A stretch of 64,000 nt of DNA. Source: Prochlorococcus marinus XMU1419. Its GTDB lineage: Bacteria; Cyanobacteriota; Cyanobacteriia; PCC-6307; Cyanobiaceae. This document shows, piece after piece, positions 53,174-60,845 of this stretch. The stretch covers positions 1 to 64,000 of the forward strand of contig NZ_JAAORO010000002.1 of the NCBI RefSeq assembly GCF_017695955.1, read 5' to 3'. Position 1 is the stretch's first letter. Every line of letters begins with the position of its first letter. The notes beneath the pieces were generated by a model. It had not been told where the DNA came from. It ran no database searches and was given only the letters and a program-made list of their open reading frames with translations. Position numbers and translations under genes: made by a program.

Positions 53174-54433
53174 TTATGGTGATGATAAGCTTTGTTTGAT
53201 TGATGGTAATTTAAGACTCGAAATCCAAGATAATAATATTAGAAGTGATGAAAAATAAAGACAATATTGAAGACCAATACTCGGATTTCTTCCAATCATA
53301 AATAGTAAGCCAGATAATAATGTTCCAACTAGTCTTCCAGCAGCATTTGCCATGTAATAGAAGCCAACATTTAAACTGACTTTTTCATTATCAGAGTAGG
53401 CCAAAATCATATAAGAATGTGTAGAGGAATTCATTGCAAAAACAAATCCAAAAATAGTAAGTCCTAAAATTATTGCTATCGATGGAGAACTTTCTCTCCA
53501 TAATGCGACTCCTATCAAAGATGGTATTACCATTAATACGGCACTCCAAAATTGGATAGCTTTACGATCTGGACTTTCTTTCTGGCACCATATCTTTCTA
53601 ATTGCTGGAGCCGAAGCCTGAACAATTCCATAACCTATTACCCAGGCCCCAAGAAATAATCCTATTTCCATGTAGTCCCAACCAAAGGCCATATCTAGGA
53701 ATACTGGAAGAGCTACAACAAACCAAACATCTCTTGCTCCAAAAAGAAAAAATCTTGCTGCTGAAAGAATATTTATTGCATTTGATTTTGAAAAAAGATC
53801 ATTAAAAGCTGGTTTGGTTTTCATCTTGCCAATTTCTCCAGGCAAAATTAATGTCAATAAAAAGGCTAAGCAGAGTCCAAAACCCATAATTCCTACAGCA
53901 TTATTGAATCCAAATAACTTATATAAAAGTCCACCTAAGAAAAAGCCAACTCCCTTAAGAGCATTTTTAGATCCAGTTAAAATAGCAACCCATTTAAAAA
54001 GTTGTTTTTGGCCAGTATCATTGCCATCATTTGTCTCTGGAACTACTGTCTTAACAGCACTTTTAGCACTCATTTTGTTTAAATCTTTTGCTATCCCACT
54101 AACTGCTTGAGCAACCATAACGTATGCGACACTAAAAATTACCGGCCAATCTTCCTTAACTGGAATAAGCATAAAAAGAGCGATGATTTGTAGGATAGTC
54201 CCAATCCACAAAGTAAGCCTTAATCCATATCTTGCTCCTATCCAACCACCATAAAGATTAGTAATTATCCCAAAAAACTCATAAAAAAGGAAAAGTAAAG
54301 CAATTTGAAGAGTTGTGTAACCTAGCTCATGAAAGTGCCCAACAACTAATAATCTTAATGCGCCGTCAGTAAGCGTGAACGCCCAATAGTTTGCTGTTAC
54401 GACACTATATTGTTGAATATTAGATAACTTCAT
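53174..54433 (-). CDS. arsJ: ArsJ-type organoarsenical efflux MFS transporter
   Basis: 419 residues, twelve-helix MFS protein. The ArsJ hallmarks are visible: ANYWAFTLTDGALRLLVVGH near the start, SGIAKDLNKMSAKSAVKTVVP, TGSKNALKGVGFFLGG, and SAARFFLFGARDVWFVVALP. ArsJ exports 1-arseno-3-phosphoglycerate made by a partner GAPDH; gap lies 11 bp upstream, so the pair makes an arsenate-resistance pathway. Confidence 0.92.
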   Translation of the reverse strand: MKLSNIQQYSVVTANYWAFTLTDGALRLLVVGHFHELGYTTLQIALLFLFYEFFGIITNLYGGWIGARYGLRLTLWIGTILQIIALFMLIPVKEDWPVIFSVAYVMVAQAVSGIAKDLNKMSAKSAVKTVVPETNDGNDTGQKQLFKWVAILTGSKNALKGVGFFLGGLLYKLFGFNNAVGIMGFGLCLAFLLTLILPGEIGKMKTKPAFNDLFSKSNAINILSAARFFLFGARDVWFVVALPVFLDMAFGWDYMEIGLFLGAWVIGYGIVQASAPAIRKIWCQKESPDRKAIQFWSAVLMVIPSLIGVALWRESSPSIAIILGLTIFGFVFAMNSSTHSYMILAYSDNEKVSLNVGFYYMANAAGRLVGTLLSGLLFMIGRNPSIGLQYCLYFSSLLILLSWISSLKLPSIKQSLSSP

Positions 54434-54444
54434 AAAGACATAAA

Positions 54445-55467
54445 TTAAATCTCATTTTTGATTACATATTCAGTAAGATCTGCAAGTCTGCAGCTGTAAC
54501 CCCACTCGTTGTCATACCAAGCGTATATCTTTAATAAATTTGAATTAACAACCATAGTTGATAAACTATCAACTATTGAACTTCTAGAGTCATTTACATA
54601 ATCTGCAGAAACTAAAGGCCTTTCTTCGTAGCCAAGAATTCCTTTTAAATAAGTTTCTGAAGCTTCCTTAAGTGCCATATTCACTTGTTCAGTTGTCACT
54701 TCTTTATTTAATTCAAAAACTGCATCTGTTAAAGAACCATTAAGTAGAGGAACTCTTACTGCATGTCCATTTAATTTTCCTTTTAATTCTGGAAAGATCT
54801 CAGCGATAGCTTTAGCAGATCCAGTGGTAGTAGGTATTAAACTTTGCATACATCCTCTTGCTCTCCTCAGATCACTTTTATAAAAATCTACAGGAACTTG
54901 AGTGTTCGTTACATCGTGAATAGTTGTAATAGCACCGTGTTTAATAGAAAAATTTTCATTAATTACCTTTACTATCGGAGCTAAACAATTTGTAGTGCAG
55001 GATGCTGCAGTTACTAATTTATGTTTGGAAGGGTCATAAAGACTTTGATTTATACCGTAAACAATATTCAGTGATTCAGCTTCTGCAACAATTCCTTTGA
55101 CTGGACAAGCTACTATTACTCTTTTCATCCCAAGAGTATCAAAATAGGGATTTAGTTTGTCTGGCTTTTTATTCTTTCCTGTACATTCCAAAATAATATC
55201 TACAGAAGATTTTTCCCAAGGAACATCAAGGTAATTTTTAAAAGATGTGTAGGTTAATTTCTTTCCATCTACTATTATTTCTTCTTCTTTAACCTTTATA
55301 TCTTTAACCCATCTACCATGGACTGAATCGAATTCGAGTAAATGCGCAGCAGCATTCGAATCTCCTGCTATCTCATTTATATGAGTTATTTCAATATCAG
55401 CTCTGTCCCATAATGCTCTGAAAACTAATCTGCCAATTCTTCCAAAACCATTAATTCCAATTTTCAT
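54445..55467 (-). CDS. gap1: Glyceraldehyde-3-phosphate dehydrogenase, ArsJ-associated
   Basis: 340 residues. NAD-binding start [17 protein letters not shown], catalytic Cys in [10 protein letters not shown], and [11 protein letters not shown] at the end. With arsenate in place of phosphate GAPDH forms 1-arseno-3-phosphoglycerate; its place before arsJ and opposite arsR points to that role rather than to central carbon metabolism. It also can act as normal GAPDH. Confidence 0.9.
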   Translation of the reverse strand: MKIGINGFGRIGRLVFRALWDRADIEITHINEIAGDSNAAAHLLEFDSVHGRWVKDIKVKEEEIIVDGKKLTYTSFKNYLDVPWEKSSVDIILECTGKNKKPDKLNPYFDTLGMKRVIVACPVKGIVAEAESLNIVYGINQSLYDPSKHKLVTAASCTTNCLAPIVKVINENFSIKHGAITTIHDVTNTQVPVDFYKSDLRRARGCMQSLIPTTTGSAKAIAEIFPELKGKLNGHAVRVPLLNGSLTDAVFELNKEVTTEQVNMALKEASETYLKGILGYEERPLVSADYVNDSRSSIVDSLSTMVVNSNLLKIYAWYDNEWGYSCRLADLTEYVIKNEI

Positions 55468-55497
55468 ATCTGTTGAAATTTTCTATATAAATTATAT

Positions 55498-55531
55498 ATC
55501 AAAATATTTTGATGTATCAAGATGTTTTGAT
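55498..55531. promoter_or_regulatory. Double ArsR-type operator between gap1 and arsR
   Basis: Two ATCAA-N6-TTGAT palindromes: a perfect one at 55498-55513 and a near-perfect one at 55516-55531, 18 bp centre to centre. Located in the divergent gap1/arsR intergenic region, where an ArsR repressor is expected to act on both genes. Confidence 0.8.
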
Positions 55532-55585
55532 TAATGAAATCTTTTTTATTTAAGCTATATTTAGGAAAATTTACTTACTTTAAAA

Positions 55586-55906
55586 TTGTTAAAAGATATT
55601 AGCAAAGTAAAAAAAGAAGATATATCTAAGTTGATGGTTTCATTTTCTGATCCTTTTAGGCTAGAAATAATAGACCTAATGATGGAGGGAGAAGTTTGTG
55701 TTTGCGATATTATGAAATTAACTAAGTTATCTCAATCAAGAATTTCATATCACATAAAAATTTTGAAGGAAGCTGGTCTTATCGCAGACAGGCAAGAAGG
55801 TAGATGGGTGTATTACAGCCTAAATAAAGAATCTCTCTTTTTGATAAAGGAATGGATAACTTCTTTGACAGATTATTCCTCAAATAGAAAACGTTGTTGC
55901 GAATAA
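55586..55906 (+). CDS. arsR: ArsR/SmtB-family repressor
   Basis: 106 residues, winged helix-turn-helix. EVCVCDIMKLT carries the As(III)-binding Cys pair of ArsR (ELCVCDL type), LSQSRISYHIKILKEAGL is the recognition helix, and a Cys-Cys pair sits at the C terminus. TTG 55586 is the only start that keeps the N-terminal helix; ATG 55634 would remove 16 residues. It should derepress gap1-arsJ when arsenic is present. Confidence 0.9.
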   Translation: MLKDISKVKKEDISKLMVSFSDPFRLEIIDLMMEGEVCVCDIMKLTKLSQSRISYHIKILKEAGLIADRQEGRWVYYSLNKESLFLIKEWITSLTDYSSNRKRCCE

Positions 55907-55924
55907 ATTATATTTTAGATTTTA

Positions 55925-56131
55925 TTAATTAACTTCTGATTCCCTGTCATAAGTCATTCCTGATTGTTCCATCCACTCAGCTTTAGTTTTGCAGTTTTGT
56001 TTGTGGTTAAAGATGTGAAAACCTTCAATAATAATCATTATGGATAGAAGCAAAACAGGAATAAAATATACAGGGGAAGATATTACTTCTTTATATTTGA
56101 TTTGAGCAATGAATTTCTTATATTTAGACAT
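55925..56131 (-). CDS. Single-pass membrane protein, 68 residues
   Basis: ATG 56131. A basic start (MSKYKKFIAQIKYK), one helix (YFIPVLLLSIMIIIEGFHIF), and a soluble tail with one Cys. Family not recognised. It occupies the place between arsR and pstC where, as I recall, MED4 carries the regulator ptrA and others. Confidence 0.6.
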   Translation of the reverse strand: MSKYKKFIAQIKYKEVISSPVYFIPVLLLSIMIIIEGFHIFNHKQNCKTKAEWMEQSGMTYDRESEVN

Positions 56132-56244
56132 TCCCTCAGTTGTTATTCAGTAAATAATATTCACCTATGGTTAAGTAAAGTTAAAGAAAAAATTTTTGAA
56201 GAAATTAAGCTGAAGGATGTTTACTTTTCATGACTTTCTTATAC

Positions 56245-56274
56245 GTTTAACCCCTCTTAAAGTCTTTTACAACA
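56245..56274 (+). promoter_or_regulatory. Candidate Pho box upstream of pstC
   Basis: GTTTAACC (56245-56252), CCT, CTTAAAGT (56256-56263), then CTT and TTACAACA (56267-56274): three weak-to-good 8-mers in 8-3-8-3-8 phase, ending 35 bp before the pstC start. Confidence 0.6.
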
Positions 56275-56309
56275 TTTAGTAGTAGATTTATAGAGATATT
56301 CTTTTTTTA

Positions 56310-57257
56310 ATGGAAGAGAAATTAACTCTTTTCAAGAATCGTAAAAGATTCGGTATCGAAAAAAATATAGATATTATCTTCAAGAATACTGCTCTAGTCT
56401 TGTCTAGTTTCGTAGCAATAATACTTTTAGGAATTATTTTAGTAGTCTTTTTTCAGTCATTTGAATCCTTTTCAAGGTATGGATTGAAGTTTTTAGTAAC
56501 CTCTGAATGGAACCCAGTAAAAGATGAATACGGAGCTTTTACTGCAATATATGGCACATTAGTAACTTCATTTCTTTCGTTATTAATAACTATCCCTTTG
56601 GGCGTTGGAACTGCAATATTTATTACCGAAGACTTTGTACCTAAAGTTGTTAGAGAAATAATAGGTTCTTTTGTTGAATTATTAGCAGCTATTCCATCAG
56701 TTGTATTGGGACTTTGGGCAATATTTGTTATGGAACCTTTTTTTAGAGCCTTTTTTGTTTTTTTACATAATTTCTTTGGTTGGATACCTTTATTCAGTAC
56801 AGAACCTACAGGTAGGAATTCCTTGTTAGCAGTATTAATTTTAGTAGTAATGCTTTTACCAATAGTGACTGCTATAGCTAGAGATTCTCTTAATCAAGTT
56901 CCTAAAAAGTTGAGAAATGCAGCCTATGGAATCGGAGCAAGCAGGTGGAAAACAATATTTTCAGTAATTTTGCCGGCAGCATTATCAGGAATTATGGCAG
57001 GTGTTCTATTGGCTTTAGGAAGGGCAATGGGTGAAACAATGGCTGTCACAATGATTATTGGTAATTCCAATGCATTTAGTTGGTCTCTATTATCTCCTGG
57101 ATATACTATTTCCTCTATGCTCGCAAACCAATTTGGTGAAGCTGATGGAAGTCAGGTTTCATCACTCTTTTATGCAGCTTTTGTACTCATGATTTTATCC
57201 TTAGTGGTCAATATCTTTGCTCAATGGCTAGTTAAGAAATTTAGTCTCAAATATTAG
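56310..57257 (+). CDS. pstC: Phosphate ABC transporter permease PstC
   Basis: 315 residues with six to seven membrane helices. The permease loop (EAA-type) lies in LRNAAYGIGASRWKTIFSVI, followed by LPAALSGIMAGVLLALGRAMGET. Partner of PstA; six bases separate the genes. Confidence 0.95.
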   Translation: MEEKLTLFKNRKRFGIEKNIDIIFKNTALVLSSFVAIILLGIILVVFFQSFESFSRYGLKFLVTSEWNPVKDEYGAFTAIYGTLVTSFLSLLITIPLGVGTAIFITEDFVPKVVREIIGSFVELLAAIPSVVLGLWAIFVMEPFFRAFFVFLHNFFGWIPLFSTEPTGRNSLLAVLILVVMLLPIVTAIARDSLNQVPKKLRNAAYGIGASRWKTIFSVILPAALSGIMAGVLLALGRAMGETMAVTMIIGNSNAFSWSLLSPGYTISSMLANQFGEADGSQVSSLFYAAFVLMILSLVVNIFAQWLVKKFSLKY

Positions 57258-57263
57258 ATAATT

Positions 57264-58157
57264 ATGAATTCACTTTATTACCAGAAAAGATTATCAAGAA
57301 ATATAGGAGATAAATTCTTTACTTCTTTATCAGTAATTTGTGCGCTGATAGCAATACTGCCTTTGATTTTTCTAGTCACTTATATTCTTATCAAAGGTGG
57401 ATCTCAAATCACACCAGAACTATTTACTTTAGAACCAAATCCTCCTGGAGATGATTTAGATGCAGGGGGTATTAATCCTGCATTAATAGGGACATTGATA
57501 ATAACTACCATTGCTTCAATTATTGCCATACCAGTAGGTGTTGGTGGTGGAATATATTTGGCCGAATATTCTAAAGGTGGTGCTTTTTCAAGGTTTATTA
57601 GATTTGGTGTAAATGTTTTAGCTGGAGTCCCTTCGATTATTGCCGGTGTATTTATTTATGCCTTAATTGTTTCAACAAAGATCTTATTTGGAAGTATGTA
57701 CAGTGGCTTGGCCGGAGGTATGGCACTTTCAATATTGATGTTGCCTACTGTGATTAAGACCACTGACGAAGGTTTAAAGTTGGTTCCTAATGAATTGAGA
57801 TATGCTTCTCTTGGTGTTGGAGCAAGTATGTATACAACTATATTAAAAGTTACTTTGCCATCTGCATTTAGATCTATTGCTACTGGCGTTGTACTTGGAA
57901 TAGCGAGAGCTGCAGGTGAAACAGCACCTTTGATATTTACGGCTTTATTCTCTTACTACTACATAACAGGCTTTGGAGATTTGTTTTATGAGATGGGTTC
58001 TTTAGCAGTTCTTATTTATAATTTTGCACTTGAACCCTATGATGCACAGAATAAACTAGCCTGGGCAGCTTCCTTTATTCTTGTTTTGTCGATACTATCA
58101 GTAAATATATTTTCAAGGATTTTGGCCGCTTTTACAGAGAAAACTAAGAGAGTATAA
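57264..58157 (+). CDS. pstA: Phosphate ABC transporter permease PstA
   Basis: 297 residues with six helices. PstA features: GGINPALIGTLIITTIASI, GVPSIIAGVFIYALIV, and the loop LRYASLGVGASMYTTILKV ahead of GIARAAGETAPLIFTAL. The stop abuts the pstB ATG. Confidence 0.95.
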   Translation: MNSLYYQKRLSRNIGDKFFTSLSVICALIAILPLIFLVTYILIKGGSQITPELFTLEPNPPGDDLDAGGINPALIGTLIITTIASIIAIPVGVGGGIYLAEYSKGGAFSRFIRFGVNVLAGVPSIIAGVFIYALIVSTKILFGSMYSGLAGGMALSILMLPTVIKTTDEGLKLVPNELRYASLGVGASMYTTILKVTLPSAFRSIATGVVLGIARAAGETAPLIFTALFSYYYITGFGDLFYEMGSLAVLIYNFALEPYDAQNKLAWAASFILVLSILSVNIFSRILAAFTEKTKRV

Positions 58158-58967
58158 ATGATTAAAAATTATAAAAAAATACCTAAGAATATCATTTTAT
58201 CTCTTGAGAATGTTTCTATTAGCTATGGAACTTTTGAAGCAGTAAGAAATGTTTTTTGTAATTTTAAAAAAGGAAATATAACCTCTCTTATTGGACCATC
58301 AGGTTGTGGTAAATCAACTGTTCTTAGATCATTAAATAGGATGAACGATTTGATTCCCAATTGTTCATTAAAAGGAACTGTACTCTTTGATGGAACCAAT
58401 ATTTACGATAAAAGAGTAGATCCAGTTGAAGTGAGAAGAAGAATTGGGATGGTTTTTCAACAACCAAATCCTTTTCCTAAATCTATCTATGAAAATATTG
58501 CATTTGGGGCAAGAATCAATGGCTTTACGGGAGATATGGATGAATTAGTCGAAAGTTCACTAAGAAAGGCTGCTTTATGGGACGAATGTAAGGATAAATT
58601 GAATGATAGTGGTTATTCTTTATCTGGTGGACAACAGCAAAGACTATGTATAGCCAGAACCATCGCAATTGAACCTGAAATAATTCTCATGGATGAGCCT
58701 TGTTCAGCTTTGGATCCTATCTCTACATTAAAAATAGAGGAGACAATGCATGAACTTAAGAAGAATTACACAATAATAATCGTTACTCATAATATGCAAC
58801 AGGCATTAAGAGTTAGTGATATGACTGCATTTTTTAATGCTATTGAATATGAAGATGGTGATGGAGGAAAGGTTGGTTATCTTGCCGAATTTAATTCGAC
58901 AAAGAAAATTTTTAATTCACCAAAAGAAAAAACCACTCAGGAATACATATCAGGTAAATTTGGTTGA
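58158..58967 (+). CDS. pstB: Phosphate ABC transporter ATPase PstB
   Basis: 269 residues. Walker [11 protein letters not shown]-loop [19 protein letters not shown], signature [14 protein letters not shown], Walker [13 protein letters not shown], and switch TH in VTHNM. The NPFPKSI segment and closing [13 protein letters not shown] are typical of PstB. Last gene of pstCAB. Confidence 0.96.
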   Translation: MIKNYKKIPKNIILSLENVSISYGTFEAVRNVFCNFKKGNITSLIGPSGCGKSTVLRSLNRMNDLIPNCSLKGTVLFDGTNIYDKRVDPVEVRRRIGMVFQQPNPFPKSIYENIAFGARINGFTGDMDELVESSLRKAALWDECKDKLNDSGYSLSGGQQQRLCIARTIAIEPEIILMDEPCSALDPISTLKIEETMHELKKNYTIIIVTHNMQQALRVSDMTAFFNAIEYEDGDGGKVGYLAEFNSTKKIFNSPKEKTTQEYISGKFG

Positions 58968-59074
58968 TGTTAAATTTTTACTTTTGAGAGAATAATTTTT
59001 ACTTTTAAGAAAGCTCAGGGGTAGACAAATAGTATAAATACCTATATAGTTATTTCGAATTAGTTAATTTCTTT

Positions 59075-59164
59075 TTGAAAAACTATCCTTTTCTACCTTT
59101 TTTGATTTTTGCAGGGGCTCTTATAACCACTGCAACAATAGGGTTGCCTGTATTTACTTCGTAA
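59075..59164 (+). CDS. Hydrophobic peptide, 29 residues, TTG start
   Basis: TTG 59075, TAA 59162-59164. A helix of about 18 residues (FLPFLIFAGALITTATIGL) in a region otherwise without genes. No clear ribosome site. Family not recognised. Confidence 0.4.
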   Translation: MKNYPFLPFLIFAGALITTATIGLPVFTS

Positions 59165-59194
59165 TTTAAAAGTATTTCTTTTGAGGGTAATCTT

Positions 59195-59350
59195 ATGATT
59201 TTAATAATGAATGAGGAATTAATTGGAAGTCCTCATAAAACTTTAATTAAAGGAAATTTATTTGACTTTATGAAAAAAAGAGAGAATATGAATCTGTGTG
59301 GGAGTGAAAAATCTGTATTAAAACCATTTTTAAAGGTGGTTAATTTCTAA
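59195..59350 (+). CDS. Hypothetical basic protein, 51 residues
   Basis: ATG 59195 preceded by GAGGGT about eight bases upstream. Lysine-rich with one Cys; no membrane segment (LIGSPHKTLIKGNLFDFMKK). Family not recognised. Eleven bases before the next small gene. Confidence 0.45.
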   Translation: MILIMNEELIGSPHKTLIKGNLFDFMKKRENMNLCGSEKSVLKPFLKVVNF

Positions 59351-59361
59351 TTTTATTTATC

Positions 59362-59508
59362 ATGGATAAAACTAAAGAACAGTTAGAAAAATTAAGAGAA
59401 GTAGCAGAAGCATCTCTTACAAAAACGGATGAACTACAAAAAGTTCTCGCTCAAATAGAAGCTTTAATGTCTAGAGAAGAATCACAAACATTATCAAAGA
59501 AGAAATAA
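59362..59508 (+). CDS. Coiled-coil protein, 48 residues
   Basis: ATG 59362, TAA 59506-59508. Almost entirely a heptad-like helix (KEQLEKLREVAEASLTKTD; LQKVLAQIEALM). Family not recognised. Confidence 0.55.
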   Translation: MDKTKEQLEKLREVAEASLTKTDELQKVLAQIEALMSREESQTLSKKK

Positions 59509-59685
59509 TTTTTTAAAAAATAATTTTAGTTTTGTACTTTTAATTACACCTCTACAATTCAATTGTAGTTATTAATTGGGTATGCAGAACCCGTTCCAAA
59601 GTTTTCTGTTAGGTCTCGAGGTCTTACCTTCTTTAAGTAAAAGACCTCTTTCAATATTTGGGTTTTACAAATATTATTTGCTTGT

Positions 59686-59988
59686 TCAGTTGATAACTTT
59701 ATATATTTCTTTCTTGCAGACATTTACATCGAAGAATTCAGTACTTACTACTTCTAAGCCTGTTTTTTCTGTAACCTCAACGGTCGCATTACATTCGTCT
59801 TGTTTAAGAGCCATGTAAATTGGCTTCTCCTTGCTTACATCTAATTCAATATTAGGTTTAGTATTTTCTTTGTATTTTTCCATTACAAGTTTTAGGGCCT
59901 CTATCTCAACTGAAAAATTCTCATTAGCATTTGTCTTTAATGGAAAAATAATTAATGAAAAAAAAATCAAAGCAATAAATTTTTTCAT
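59686..59988 (-). CDS. Secreted hypothetical protein, 100 residues
   Basis: ATG 59988. A clear signal peptide (FIALIFFSLIIFPLKTNA, cleavage after NA near residue 22). The mature part is charged, with two Cys (DECNATVEV and DVNVCKKE) that could form a disulfide. Family not recognised. The 211 bp upstream (59989-60200) show no gene. Confidence 0.7.
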   Translation of the reverse strand: MKKFIALIFFSLIIFPLKTNANENFSVEIEALKLVMEKYKENTKPNIELDVSKEKPIYMALKQDECNATVEVTEKTGLEVVSTEFFDVNVCKKEIYKVIN

Positions 59989-60200
59989 TTCTATAAAATG
60001 CGTCTAATTTTTTTATAACGTGGATTCTCAGGTAAAGAAAGGGTCATCAGATGAACATATTTTTAATTTGTCTAAGTTTACTTATTGAAAACAAATATAT
60101 TTAAATTAATTGGGGAAAATGTTAACTGAGACTTTTAAGTATTAATAGGTATATTTAAATGCAAAATTTAATACAGATTAATAGGTTTTTAGACTTACAA

Positions 60201-60845
60201 TCATAATTCAATTATTTCTTCTTCAGAAACAATGGCCCATTTTCTAAATGACTTTTTACAGGGATAGCCTCCTGTTAAGTCTCCAAATGCTGGCAAAAAT
60301 AAAGTATTTTTACTCTTATCCATGGCAAAACACCTGAAAGATAAACTATCCCCTTTGTTTCTCAAATAGAGTTTTGGATGATAATGTCCACAAATATTCA
60401 AAATTCTATTATCAGCTAAATCAACTGGCTCATGACTGAAAATAATATTTTTTGTTTTTTTAATATCAAAAATTTTTATATTTTTAATATCACAACCTGT
60501 ATCATGATTTCCAAGGACAAGTTCAACATTGGTTTGTAGTAGTTTAGGAAGATTTTCAACTTTTTTTTGAAGAGTTTTGTCTATTGAAAATTTACTGTGA
60601 AATAAATCCCCCAAAACTATTAACTTTTCAGGACTATGTTTTTTTACTATTTTTTTTATTCTTGTAAAATTACTTTCATCTGAATTATTAGTAAGAGGGA
60701 TACCATTTTGCTGAAAATAATCAGCTTTCCCAAGGTGAATATCGCAAATCAACAATTCTTTTGTTTGAGGTAGAAATAAGGATCTTGAAGGAAGCATCTC
60801 AAGCAATGTATCTTCCCAACAAAATTTAAAAGAACTTTTTTTCAT
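60201..60845 (-). CDS. pdeM: Ligase-associated metallophosphoesterase (PdeM-like)
   Basis: 214 residues. Metal-binding motifs: CDIHLGKADYF (D-x-H), LGDLFHS (GD), LGNHDTG (GNHD), FSHEPV and CGHYHP. This is the TIGR04123 type that accompanies Lhr-type helicase and DNA ligase genes in a DNA repair module. It starts directly at the helicase stop (TAAATG). Substrate unproven. Confidence 0.85.
   Translation of the reverse strand: MKKSSFKFCWEDTLLEMLPSRSLFLPQTKELLICDIHLGKADYFQQNGIPLTNNSDESNFTRIKKIVKKHSPEKLIVLGDLFHSKFSIDKTLQKKVENLPKLLQTNVELVLGNHDTGCDIKNIKIFDIKKTKNIIFSHEPVDLADNRILNICGHYHPKLYLRNKGDSLSFRCFAMDKSKNTLFLPAFGDLTGGYPCKKSFRKWAIVSEEEIIEL

Noticed and set aside
59576-59818. 80-codon plus-strand frame
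   Set aside because: More than half is antisense to the secreted protein at 59686-59988, which has a clear signal peptide; the first part alone shows no known pattern.
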